A stretch of DNA of 64,000 nucleotides from Bilabrum cf. latius (taxonomy: Eukaryota; Bigyra: Bicosoecida; Bigyra; Bicosoecida), in contig OZ237758.1 in assembly GCA_965178125.1 (NCBI GenBank), positions 186,001 to 250,000 of the forward strand, given 5' to 3'. The position numbers and the translations under genes are program-made. The notes below the pieces were generated by a model. That model ran no database searches. It saw only the letters and a list, made by a program, of their open reading frames with translations, and was not told where the DNA came from. Positions 1 to 11,800 of this stretch are shown here, piece after piece; within the stretch, counting starts at the first letter, position 1; each line of letters begins with the position of its first letter.

Positions 1-2
1 GG

Positions 3-2645
3 GCAACAAGGATGGAGCAGGCGCAGGGGCAGGCGCAGGCCTCGCCAGCGCCGTCCACGGCAACGTTCGGTGCCGGGCTCGGGCGCACTGCTGATTCGCT
101 CGGATGGCAGCCGACTGGCACCGGCCACTCGTCACACGCTGCCACACTGGCCGAGAGAGTGCTCCATGAAACCAGGCGGCCAGTCCAGCAGCAGCAGCAG
201 CAGCAGCAGTCTACTGGCAGCTAGCTCGAGGGCAAGGGCAAGGGCAGGAGTGAGATTGCAACTGCGGAGGAGAAGCCCTCCGTGACTGTGTGGCTGCTGC
301 AGCGGCGCGTGGAGGCCCTGGAGAGGGAGAAGCAACAGCAACAGCAACTGCACTTCACGCAGAAGGACGAGGCCGCCAGTACCGGCAGCTGGTACGACAG
401 TGCCGACGAACAAGAAGCGGGTGAAGAGGATGACACGCTCGAGGACTTGGTGTCACCCCCGGCGCAGCCGCACCCATCTTCACGCGGTAGCAGGACACGC
501 AAGTCCACGCGGGCACGTGCCGCTTCTTCTTCTTCTTCTTCTGCGTCCAAGGGCAGCCGAGTCCGTGCTGGTTGCTCCTCCCGGAGAGGCGGGTCTGGTC
601 ACAGGCAGCAGCGGATGCGCTCTCAACCAAGTGGCGCAGCGCGTGCCAGGGATACCAGCAGAAAGGGCAGAGGCAGGGACAGGGACAGGGTTAGCCGCAG
701 CCATCGCCGGAGGGTGGCTTCCCTCTCGCCCGCATCTGCAGGGACCAGGGAGCTCGAGGCTGACGTATCGCCGCCAGCACCCGTCGCTGCACGCGGACGC
801 GTTCACAGAGGGTCCAAGGCCCGCAGGGTCTCCACCCGGGCCGCGCGCACTGTCCCTAGCTCTGGTTCTGGGTCTGGCCCCGCCAAGGTGCTTCCCTGGG
901 AGCATGCTGCAGGTTTGCATGCAGCTGGCCACGGCCGCATGGAATCGAGCGCATTTGCGCCCCTTGGGGAGGAGGACGAGACGGGGTCATATGCGGAGGA
1001 GTAGGAGACTGGCAGCTCGATGGTGGATGACTCAGGCGCGCTGAACACCGTGAGTGAGTCAAGGCACTACGTCGTTGAGGAGGAGGAGGAGGAGGACTCG
1101 AGGTTCGGGCCTTCCAATGGTGTCCTGCCAGCCGATTCCACGACTGACATGTCTGCGGCGCTGGACGAGGAGGAGCGCATGAGGATGAGGAGCAAGAGCA
1201 CAGCGGGAGCAGAATACGATGATGAGGAGGAGGAGCAGGAGCAGGAGCAGGAGGATACGTCGAATGGCAGTGACCTGCCAGCCCCGACGGCCCTCGTGTT
1301 CAGAGAGGCAGCCAAGGACCGGAGAGCATTCCCCCTCGCTGGCGCGAGAGCGAGGGGAGCGAGGGCGCCGGAGAACAAGGAGGGGAGGCGGCACGCAGCC
1401 GAGTCTGCCGCGAGGGTGAGGCGGTCCAAGTCTAGGAGCAGGGGCGCCAAGAGGAAGAGCAAGAGCAAGAGCAAGGGCAAGGACAGCGGTCAGCGCGAGG
1501 CCACTGGCGCGGCGATGCCTTGCAAGGCAGGTGGACCGCGACTGGTGGGACACACGCCTATCCGCGGCGCATCGGCGAACGCCCCTGCTCCCGCGTAGAT
1601 GGTGCCATGGGAGGCCCCCGGGCATGCCTCGCGGTCGCGTTCCCTCCCTCGTGGCGTGCATCGCACTGCGGGGCATGCCAGGCCAACGGCTGGGGCAAGC
1701 TCCCTTGGGACGGGGGCCGCCCCTCGGCGGGCAGCTCCCAAGGCCTCCCCGCACAAGGGGCCTGGTCGCAGAGCCGTGTCCACTCCGAGGAAGGACCACA
1801 AGGCGGGTGCTTCCAGGCCAGGGGTCGGGGTCGGGGGAGAGGCAGGGGCGCCTTCCGCTGCCCTCGGTACGACGGGGCCTGGGCGTGCCCCCGCCGGACC
1901 GGTCAGCTGGAACACTCGTCATCTCAGCAGCAACAGTAGTCACACTAGTAGCTCCCGGCCAGTGGGGCCATCTCTTGCTCGGCCGGGAAGCTCGCTACCT
2001 TCGTCTTTGGCGAAGCCGCTCCAGCCCCACCCCCACCAGAGCTCTGGCGCGGTGGCAGCCGAGGTCCAAGCGATGCTCATGAGAGCAGAAAAAGACGCAC
2101 AGCAGGGGCACGGGCAGGCAGCCGCACTAGCGGCCGCGCTGCGCCGGGCCATGGGCGTGGATGGCAGCGGCCCGGTGGCCGGCGGCGCGTCAGTGGCCCA
2201 GTCGAGGGGGCCTTGGCCCAGTGCCGCCAGTGCCATTGCCAGCCACGGACCGGCCTCTCGTTCTAGTGGCCCGTGGAGCAGCTCTGGGAGAAGCATGGGA
2301 CCGTCACTGATGGACGCGAGTTGCTCGCAGCGGGATGCGAGCATGGGCAGAGCGCGTGCCAGCCAGGTCGGCGGCGAGCTGGATGCTTCTGACGGGTTGG
2401 ACGGGTCGTGGGCCGAGGTGCAGGAGCAGGAAGAGGGGGAGGAGCGTCACGAGGGAAAGGGAACAGGCGGGGGTCCCGTGGTACTTGAAGTGAGCGCGAG
2501 TGGGGCGGTCGATGCGGGGGCGGGACCCCAGCTGGGGCGAGGGGCGAGCGTGGGTCAGCAACAGGGTGGCATGAACGAGCTGCCGGCCGCTTCCCGCAGC
2601 AGCGCTCTGTCGCCTATCCCTCGAGCCAATAGATTGCGAGCATGA
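3..2645 (+). CDS. Low-complexity protein, C-terminal part (start outside window)
   Basis: I do not recognise this protein. The frame is already open at the first bases, so the start lies upstream. With UAG read as glutamine (codons at 222, 1002 and 1596) it runs for 880 residues to a TGA at 2643. It is dominated by low-complexity sequence: a run of eight CAG-encoded glutamines near residue 62, acidic Glu runs near 1078 and 1221, and Arg/Lys/Ser-rich stretches such as RSKSRSRGAKRKSKSKSK near 1424. A short amphipathic segment near residues 93-110 (LLQRRVEALEREKQQ) could form a coiled coil. No catalytic motif or membrane segment is visible. The basic Ser/Arg/Lys tracts suggest a nuclear, largely disordered protein, but that is inference only. 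Confidence 0.7.
186..209 (+). repeat. (CAG)8 trinucleotide tract
   Basis: Eight perfect CAG triplets lie in the reading frame of the low-complexity protein and encode polyglutamine. The next TAG codon in the same gene lies 12 bases downstream at 222. Confidence 0.9.
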
Positions 2646-2753
2646 ATACATCTTAGTTCTGAGTGCAATACGACTTGTTTGCTTCGAATTCGAATCGCGT
2701 GAGCCACACTGCGTGCCATAGAGGCCCGTTTGGAGCCGGTCACGATCGATCCG

Positions 2754-4352
2754 ATGGTTTCGAGCCAGCCTTCGCCCGCCGCGTGGCCGCGTTCCTGGCA
2801 CACTTCTGCGATGACAACCATCGATGTAATTGCCGTGGTGGCAATATGGCTGCTAATTTCCATTATTTGGGCAGCAACTGATCTGCTGGTATACTTTGGG
2901 CTGTGCTGCTTGTGCTGTAGAAGCCAAACGGGCGCCGATCCAAACCAGTCTGTAACCAACAACTCTGCAGCCGCGGCCAACGATGCAGATGAGGCGTCAC
3001 GCCCCTTGACTCCAACCAAGGATGAACAAACAGGATCTGGTTATAAGAAGAGCTCCGGCAATGTCGCGGAGGAGGGGCAGGCCAACGTGCTTTGCTGCGG
3101 ACGATTCGGTGGCTGCTGCACCTTGGGGCAGTACCCCCTCTTGCAGCTGCTGTTTCATTTGACCCTATCCTTTCCAATCGGATTTCTGGCAGCGGCTGCA
3201 ATTATCGCAGCGTATGTGGCAGCCACGGCGAACGCGAACAGGTTTCCCGGCGTGGCCTCGGGCGAATGTGAAGACTCTTGCACGCCGGGCGGTGACCAGT
3301 ACTGCTGCAGCTACAACCTGCAGACCCGTAGGTTTGGAATAAATAATTTTACCGGTAGCGCAAACCCTTCAGATGTGTGGTTCTCTTCGGCTTACGCCGA
3401 GGACCGCTTCGGGCCGGGCGGGGCCGTGCTGGTGGATCCCTCCGAGAGCCAGGCCGGCCTGCCGGACGGCACAGACCTGCACGGCTGGTACTTTGTGAAC
3501 GCAACGGACCCCGCCGCCGATAGTCCTGGCTGCAGCACTCCCACGCCGTGGCTAACCATCTTGTACAGCCATGGTTCGGGCTGGAACGTCGGAGTTGAAT
3601 ACCGCAAGTCGCGGTATGAGTGGCTCCTGTCCCTTGGGAGGGTGAGGGTCTTCGTCTACGACTACCCCGGCTACGGCAAGTCCGAGGGCAGTCCCACCCC
3701 AGAGAGCGTGTACACTTCCTCCTTGGCCGCCCTTCGCTGGCTGGAGGCGCGGGCTGCCCTCGAGGAGCCCGGGCGAGACCCCCGGGGGGCGGGGGACCGG
3801 ACCGTGCTGCTGGGCCGCTCCCTGGGGGGCAACCAGGCCGTGCGACTCGGAGCCGAAACGGTACCCCGGGACGGTCCAGCCGAGGAGGCCCTCAAGTCGC
3901 GCGGGGGCCGCGCCAGGGCCGTGCTCTTGTGGAGCAGCTTCACCTCGTGGCGGGAGTCCACGGCCTACATCTACCCATTGCTCGGCTGGGCCATGGGCGG
4001 GCCCCTGCAGCCCAGCGAGGGGTACGACACCGCGGAGCAGATCCAGCCGTACGGCCAGGGGTCTCAGGATGCGGGAGAGGCACCTCCCCCCGCGTGCCTG
4101 TTTTAGTCCCACTCCCCTGACGACGAGTGGGTCAAGTTCCAGGACGCCGAGAGGGTCTTCGAGGAGGCGAGCGACGTGCCGACGGAAGCGATTCCCCCGG
4201 CGCAGTCGGAGTCGTGCCCGGGGAGGCCGAGCGGCCCCGTGGACTGCAAGCGGTTCGTCCGGCTGCCTGCGGGCACGAAGCACGACGACGGCATCACGGC
4301 CGAGGAGGAGCCGCTGCTGCGCGAGTGGCTACAGGCGCAGCGAAACAGGTGA
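2754..4352 (+). CDS. Membrane-anchored alpha/beta hydrolase (serine hydrolase, ABHD13/ABHD17-like)
   Basis: This is predicted to be a 532-residue serine hydrolase. Two hydrophobic segments (about residues 23-50 and 129-157) and short Cys clusters between them (GLCCLCC, NVLCCGRFGGCC) suggest membrane anchoring. The hydrolase core follows: an oxyanion-type HGSGWN motif, then VYDYPGYGKSEGSP, then the nucleophile elbow GRSLGG near residue 354. A TAG codon at 4104 (residue 451) interrupts the apparent ORF. Read through, the same frame supplies the expected Asp (SPDDEWV, about residue 455) and His (GTKHDDG, about 509) of the triad and stops at TGA 4350. The fold and triad are clear; the substrate is unknown, although relatives act on acyl esters or thioesters. 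I chose the ATG at 2754; a second in-frame ATG at 2811 would only shorten the N-terminus. Confidence 0.8.
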
Positions 4353-4708
4353 ATTAGGGCCTTCATGTGTGCCGCAGCCCACTTGGCTGCTGGCTTCTGT
4401 CAGAAAAAAGCAAAAATGTCGCATGCAGACGAAAAACATCTTGCGCAAGTGTGGCATGGGATACGCTAACCGATGACATTCGTGGGATGCGTGCGATACA
4501 CCGAAGACTTGCTAACACCGAAGCTATTTGTCGATCCAATGGATCACTACGAGGAGAAAGGGCCGGCGAATAGCGGCGCACCCCAACCCTCACGCAGCTC
4601 TCCACAAGCATGCAACTCCGGCTGATACCACCCCTGAGCAACCGTTCCACAACTGACAGCGACTCGATCAAGTTCGAGACGCCATCAAACCTAACCTATG
4701 TAGCCCAT
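4353..4708. other. Convergent intergenic region (3' ends of hydrolase and RPL19)
   Basis: These 356 bases are noticeably less GC-rich than the flanking genes and presumably hold both 3' UTRs. I see no RNA gene, repeat or clear polyadenylation signal. Confidence 0.5.
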
Positions 4709-5451
4709 TTACTGCTTGGAAGCAGCGATGGCGCGGGCAAGGTCGTCGTCCTTCTTCTTGGCCCGCTTCTCGCGGCGGCGCTGGGCCTTGGCCTTGGCAA
4801 GCTCGGCCTGGTCAGCGAGGGCCTTGGCGCGGCGGCGCTCATCCTTCTCGTGGTGGATCACCTCCATGAGCTGCTTCTTGCTCTTGTGCTTGTTGCCCTT
4901 GATCTGCATGTAGAGCGCCTGGTACAGGTGCTTGTCAATCTTGCGCTGCTCCCTGTAGCGCTTCAGCATGCGACGCAGCACGCGAAGACGGCGCATCCAG
5001 ATAACCTTAGTAGGCAAGCGAGCCTCGCGGGTACCCTTGCGCTTACCGGGACCGGAGTGGCGACCCAGCTTCTTGGCCTCGGCGCGCTTGTTCACGCGAG
5101 CCCGGGAGTGGATCACGGTCGGCTTCTTCAGGATGAAGCGGTCCTTGATCATCCTCCGGATGTTCTGGCGCGAATGAGCCATGGAGATCTCCTGGATCTC
5201 ACTGGGGTCCAGGTAGACTGCGAAAGCGAAGAGAAAGGTCCGGCCGGATGCCAGTTGCTGTCGAAAGCTCGAGTTTCGGCGTCAGCACCGGCGGCTGCCG
5301 GTGCTACTGCTGCATATCTCGCAGAGAATATGCAGTACAACATAACTAATGCACCTGCTGACATGGTGCGCAATATGCTTGACTTACCCTTGCGCTTGCC
5401 GCACTTCAGCACGGACGCCGCCAGGCGCTTCTGGACGCGAAGGTTTGTCAT
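4709..5451 (-). CDS. RPL19: 60S ribosomal protein L19 (eL19)
   Basis: eL19 of the large cytosolic ribosomal subunit, 190 residues, the normal length for the family. Exon 1 (5451 down to 5388) encodes [22 protein letters not shown] 170-bp GT-AG intron (5387-5218, donor GTAAGT, acceptor CGCAG) splits a Val codon, and exon 2 (5217-4709) continues with [19 protein letters not shown] and the basic [16 protein letters not shown] region. Splicing restores the universally conserved N-terminus, which supports both intron borders. The gene ends in TAA at 4711-4709, one of only two TAA ends in the window, and contains no in-frame TAG. It is divergent from the RICTOR gene, with 425 bp between their starts. 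Confidence 0.95.
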
Positions 5452-5876
5452 GATCCCACCCTGCGAAATCCAGAGGTGCAGGTTAATAACATTTGCGCAG
5501 TATGATCATTACCAAGGCAGTGAGCTTTGCCAAATCACGCATGCGGCCCAGGCACGAGTCTGGAGCAACGAGGTGCAGCAACTGTTGGGTGCTACAGCAT
5601 ATGTACGAGATTCACTGCAGTTTTGCAGTACACAGTGCATTTATTTAGTGACCATATTAACAGGTTCCGAAAGAACAGCAACCTGGATAGACTCCAGCGG
5701 CCTCACCAGTCAATTCAATGGTCTCGGCACCCTGGTGGTTTGGCAGTCGATCCGATCCCGAATAGCACCCAACAATCATTAAAATCCGAATCCAGGTGAA
5801 ACCGATCCGGGCTACATCCTCTTCGCAAGAAGTACTCGTTATAACAAAGATTCGGTAATCAACAGATGGTAGTATA
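5452..5876. promoter_or_regulatory. Divergent upstream region of RPL19 and RICTOR
   Basis: This AT-richer interval separates the RPL19 ATG from the RICTOR ATG and should contain both promoters. A CAG followed by GGTGGGATC just before the RPL19 ATG could be the acceptor of a 5'-UTR intron, but no donor could be chosen with confidence. I see no convincing TATA box or known operator. Confidence 0.4.
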
Positions 5877-8800
5877 ATGAGTCAAACTTCTTCCGAAAGA
5901 CAGCGAGAAAGCAGAAGGAATGTGTCTGACGCGGGGCAGAATGGGTCTCCGGCGGTGACGAGTGCTCTTAAACATGCAACAGGGCCGCGATAGGGGCCTC
6001 TGCAGGTGTCTACCTCAGAGCAGCCTATCAGAGATATGGATTTTGCCCAGACACTGGCTGTGCTGCATCGTATTGCGAGCGAGGGAATAAAAAATAGCGC
6101 TGCAGTGAGGTAGCTGCTTCACCAGGTGATCAGGCTCGCAAAAACAGCTATTAAGGACGGGGAGCCCCAAGATCATGGTGTCGCGCTTGAGGTTTTGTGC
6201 CCTTACTCTGTAGTGCGCGATAGCATGCTGCGGTCGACCTGTTTTCGGGCGCTGCGGTACGTAGTTCACACTCCGGACGCGGCAAGGGCATTCTGCGGGA
6301 CTAGACTTGTGCTTCCAGTGGCGCGCTCGCTGGATCGTGACCACCAGTATCTTTTAGAACGCACAGAGGCCCTAAAGCTAGCTAGGGCAGTGATTCAGCT
6401 AGCCCCGTCCTTCGCCCCTCGAGCACTGGTGCGAAGCATCGTTGTACTGGCTGCCACGCCTGGCGAGCTTTTTCGGATGGCGTGTATTGACACGCTGCTG
6501 CTATGGATAGTTGATGCGCGTACAATGCGCACGGTAGTCTCTTGCAAGGGAATTGACGCGCTGGCAGCCGCGGTGGTGGACCCCGAGTGTGCGAGCAAGT
6601 CGGTTCGCATCGCGCTCACCCTCGTGCTCGCTTCAGACAGCAGGGCCACCCGCAGGCTCGTGGAGCCCTCTCGATGGATCCGAAAGATCGTGGCCGTGTT
6701 CTCTTTGTTTGCTCGTGAGACTGGACGTGGTTCCGGCCGCGTACCACCCCGGACCTGACGATACCTCCACTCTGCTCTGCCCAGTACATCTCCCCAACGC
6801 TCGTGTTGCATGCCTCATCCATCACCCGCGCAGTACAACCCGACCGGAAGCCCACCACGTCAGACCGCCGCCGCTGGGCCCTGGCCCGACAGGCCCTTGT
6901 TACCATCGGCCGCACGTGGCCGGGTCTGCTGCTTCTGTGCGGGTGCCAGGACGGCCTCCCCTTCCTGGCGGCACTGCTGTTCAGGGCAAAGGACCTGGCC
7001 CCCGACTGCGCGCTGGCGGTGATGCGACTTTTGGCAGAGCTCATGGCGCTGCCTGCCTTCCACTGGGCGCACCCCCTCGCCCAGGCCAGGGCACTGGCAG
7101 GGGCGAGGGCCAGGGAGAGGGCAGTGGCCAGGGTCCAGGACCACCAGGCGCTCAGGGCGCACTTGGCCGCAGAGAGAGGCGGCAGGGGCGGCGTAGGGGC
7201 TGGATCCGGGGGGCCGGCCAGCAGCCAGGACGTGTCTGCCAGCCTCTCGGCCAGCTTCGGGGTGGGGGGTGGGTCGGCTGCTGGGCTGGGGCCGGGGCTG
7301 GCGCCTGCTCGGAGCCAGAGGAACGCGAGCGTGGACAGCGAGTCGGCGTCGGAGGCAGGAGACGGAAGGGGTAGCAGTGGTGCCCAGGACGGACCCAGGG
7401 AACACAGGAGGGGGGCAGGGGAGGGCTGGCTTGGAGCACTGCCGGGAGCAGCCCATGGCACCCGTTGGATGCCTGGCCCCCCTGGGCCGATGCCGACCGC
7501 ACCGGCGCGATATGCTTCCCCCCAGCCCTCCGTAGACTCGGCGTCATATTTGGGCCTGCAGCCAGAAATGACGGCGGCGTACTGGGTGAGCGTGGCAGCA
7601 AGAGGCGCCACCGGACCCACCACGCACGGTCAGGCTCTGCGCGCGAGCGCATCGGCGGCGCACCGCCTGCAGAGGCTCGTACAGCGGGCCGCGGGTGGGG
7701 ATGGCGCTGCGCAAGAGGCCGTGCGGAACCGTGGACTTGGGGGTGCCCCCACCTCCCGACAGACCTGGAGGCATGCGGCAGCATACCGGGCGGCTCAGCA
7801 GCACTAGCATCAGCACCAGTAGCATCAGCACGAGCAATCTGATCAGCGGGGCGGCCCTCACCAGGAGCACGAAGGAGGGGAAGGGGGGCAGGGAACAGAC
7901 GGTGCTGGCACTGGAGAGGAGCAGGCTGTGCCCAGGCGGGACTCGGCTGACGGCGCCGGAGCAGCCTGGCGAGCCACCAGGGGGCGTGTGGACAGGGGCT
8001 GGGCGGATGGGTAGGGGGCCGGGTCTGAGCTCTGTGGCGACGACCTCGTGCTGCACTACCGTGCCGTCCTCCTGCAGGCGCTTCTGGGCTGCCGGCTGGT
8101 CCCTGCCCTGTGCCTCGCAGCCACCTCGCAGGACGCACTGGTCGGTCTCGCGGCCGCCTCTTTGCTCAGGGCTGTCGCCACCCAGGCGTTCGGGGTGCTG
8201 CCAGAGGCGCTCGCCGCCAAAGCGCTGGCGGCCCCGGATCTCCTGCAACTGGCGGCACTGGCTAGGACGGGCGAGGCACCCCCGGGACCCCCCGATGCCA
8301 CCGGATTCTTTGGGAAACGGATGACCGGGGCGTCTGCATCGCGGGGAGGGAACAGGGGCGGTGTGCCCCCTGCCCCGTCAGCAGGCACCGATGCCCCAGA
8401 CGATGCTACTCGAGGGCACTCCGGTGCCCTATGGGGCTCTGACCCAGGGAACAACGGTGGGGCCACCCGCCGCAGGAGGGAGCGCGCCGAGAACCGCCTG
8501 ATGCGGGCGAGGAGGGCGGCGTGGATGGAGGCCGAGTCGCCCGTGTCGGTGCAGAGGAGACTCGCCTTCATTCGCAGCGTCATGGGCACGCAGGCAATTG
8601 CGCTAGGCGTGCCCAGGCCTGTCAGGGCGGGGGCACCGGAGGGTGGGGCCTGGGCGGGCGGGGGCTGGTGGGACCAGCCGAGGCCGGTACGAAGGGGGTG
8701 GTCCGCGCGCGGGAGTGGGGCCAGCGGTGCGGGTGCATCGCACGGTGGTGACGCCCCCGGCTTTGCCGCTCCTGCCCCCGAGGACCTTGGCATGCGGACG

Positions 8801-11800
8801 GCACGTCTGGCGGCGCTCTGGGGCTGGGGCCTGCCGGTGCCGGTGGAGCCTGCCAGCCCGTGGGAGAGCGCGATCGAGCCGTACAGGGGGTCGGCGCTGC
8901 TACGGCAGGGTGCAGCGCATGGCGGTGCCGACGAGCACGCCCGCCGCTCCGGGTGGAGCGCGGCCCCTCGGCTGCCCATGTCCACCACGCTGCTGATGGT
9001 GCGTTCCCTCCAGCGGCAGGGGCAAGGGGTCCCCCAGCAGCTGGGTGCAGTCGGGCCGGGCGCGGCTGCCACTGCGACCCTCAAGTTCGCTGACGTCACT
9101 GTAGACCCGCTGCACCCCTTCGTGTCGGGGGGAGGCCTCTCGTTGTTCCCCAAGAGGGCAGAGACGTGGGACGTGGACGTGGTGCCGATGCTGGACGGGA
9201 CCCGGCAGGCAGGGCGTGGGGAACACAAGGTTGGGGAGGAAGCAGCGCCGGGAGCGGGGCTTGCACTGGCGCTGGGGCCCTCCCCGGAGGCACCCGCCAT
9301 CGCAACCCGTCCTGCCATCGCCGGTGTCGTGGGGCAGCAGCGCAAGCACGTGCTCGGTGGCGGTCCTGGCGCACTCGTCACGCGCATGGTGCCGCCCGCG
9401 ACCCCCCGGCACGGCCATGCGGGCATGGACTCGTTCGATGAGATGCACCTGCCTGGATTCGGTGCAGAAATGGGACAGGAAACAGCTGTCTCGGCCGGGG
9501 GCGACCCTGCCTCGGTAGTATTGGGCGGAAGCAGTGGCAGCAGCAGTGGCGTGCAAGGGGGCGCCGGTGCGGGGGCAGATTCGGGGCGCGGCGGCGGCAT
9601 GCTTCGCATCGCGGTTCCAGGCGACGGCAGCAGCCGGGGAGGGGACAGCGAGACCGGGCTCATGCTCTCGCCCGCAGCCGGAGCTCCAGCCATGCCTTCC
9701 AGCTACAGGGACAGCTCCATCCGTCGAGGTTCCGTCGTGATCCCACCTCGCTCCGCGCGGCGCCCCTCCATCCGTCAGAGCCTGGCAGGTCGCAGCGATC
9801 AGGCCGGCATGTTTGCCGGCTGGGGCCCGCGAGGAAGCGGGGCTCCCAGCGAGTCGGGACTGATGGACTCCGCGCACGGCTCACAGGTGGGCACCCCGCC
9901 CTCCTTCCAGGTCGGCGCCGCGCATTTGCAGCGCAGCGGAACCATCTACCACGACCCCTCCGGTGGGTCCTACGGGGAGGACACGCCTAGCGGGCTGGGC
10001 CCTTCCCCTGGAGACGTGAAGATCTCCTCCGAGGTGGCTCGCGCGATGGCACTTGCCCTAGCCGAGGGCGGTGAGGGACCAGAGACCCGGGCAGGGACTG
10101 GCTTCGGGTGGGACGGGACGGACAGGGAACAACGAGCTGCGGGTGGCGTTGATGACCAGGGGGAGGACGTGTGGGCGACCCCTCGAGTGGGCGCTGTGCC
10201 GGCTGGCGAGAAGCTGACCGCTGCAGGAGAGCACGGGCATGATGAAGGTGATGGTACGCTGGGCTCCATGCGAGAGGGGAGTGAGCATGAGAGCGAGGAC
10301 GGGGGATTGGGGAGCCCATTCATGCTTCCAGAGGGCGCGCACAGGGGCGATGAGGAGGATAAGGAGGGTGCCTGGATGCAGGAGGGCCCCAGCACGGGCA
10401 GCACAGCCTTTCACCAGGCCATGGTGTGGCGGGTGCCCTCTGATACGGAGCACCTCACAAGGGGATACTCGCACCAGTACCAGGGGGATACTTGGCAGCA
10501 GACGCATGGAGAGGATATGGTGCAGCTGCAGGGGCTTGCGGCGCGCCGGCGTATCAAGGTCGCCCGGCTGCCCACGCTGGGGTACCACAGCTCTCGATCT
10601 GACGGGCGGGAGGCTTCAATCCGTCACGAGCTCGTGGAGCAGGCAATGGCGCGACTCGTGGATCAGCGGTGGGAGGAGGGAGCGGGCACGCTGGGCGCCT
10701 CTGGTGGGGGCGTGTCTGTGGCAGGGAACTATCTGCACGGTTTCTTTGAGGGCGGCGGGGCGTGGCTCAGGCAGGCACGGGAGGCTGACGAGCAGGCTGC
10801 CGCTGGGGAGCTGGCCGGGGCGGGCGCGTACAACCGCAGCGAATCATTGCACAGCGGTTACGAGGAGGAGGAGGATGAGTACTATGATGATGCGGGCGAG
10901 ATGAAGGATGGGGGGGACGAGAGCAACTGGCAGGCTGCTTCGAGGGTGGCGGGGGGCAGCGAGGGCAGTGCCTATGCAGGAGACCGGGAATGGCGCGCGC
11001 AGATCGAGCCCATGGCGCTGCCCGGTCTGGCCGGGATCTTCAGCGGGAGCAGTGGGTCCGGGAGGGGCGGTCTCAGGGTGGGTCACCATGGGCCCACTGA
11101 GGAGGAAGCCGGGCTGGCGCACGTTCTGTCCATAGGTGAGAGCGGTCCCACGGGGTTCATGGGCACGGGCATGCTGCTGCGGCGAGAGATCGCGCAGGCC
11201 GCCACGCGTGCTTCTGACCTTCTCATGGCCCTTGATGCGCACCTCGAGGCGCTCATGGACTCGGCCCAGGCCGCGTCCCAGGCTCTCCTCGCCTCTGTCG
11301 TGGACCAGGCCGTGGCCGAGGCAGGTGACGCTGCGGGGTCAGCGGAGGGCATGGCGGGTGGTGATGGGCCCAGCGCGGAGCACCTGGCCGCCTCCGCTGC
11401 GGCGGGTGTCACTGCCGGCACGAAGAGGCGGGGCGGCAGCGGAACAAGGGCAGAGGGCGGAGTGTCCGGCGGGTCCGAGAGAGCCGGCTCGGGCGGACCT
11501 GGCGGGAGTGCGGCACCGGCCTCCATGGCGGGTCACCTCCCCGCAGGCGGTGACGTGGAGCGACAGGCCGATGCGGAATCGGAGCTGCTGGCGACGGACC
11601 GGGCGCGGCTCGTGTCTGCGTATGCCGGGAGGTAGCTGAACGATGCTTTTGCAGCCGACGGGGAGAGGCAGGCCGCTCTCAAGAGGCAGGGCGCCTCTGC
11701 AGATGCGATCGGGCAGGCGCCGCCGGAGGGGCTTCAAGTGGCGGCCAGGACGGCGGCCGAGCGCAGCAGGCTAGGGGCCGCCCGGCTCTCCCTTCGGCAG

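Noticed and set aside
4610-5782. A 390-codon plus-strand open frame
   Set aside because: It is the antisense shadow of RPL19 and its intron. RPL19 on the minus strand is certain.
6741-6784. A 44-bp intron in RICTOR instead of 6715-6833
   Set aside because: It also keeps phase, but it is much shorter than the other introns and has a weaker donor (GTACCA). The 119-bp choice matches the size and GTGAG donor of the others; transcripts would decide.
8056-9693. A 545-codon minus-strand frame opposite RICTOR
   Set aside because: It is a Pro/Ala/Ser/Arg-rich shadow of the GC-rich RICTOR sequence, without motifs.
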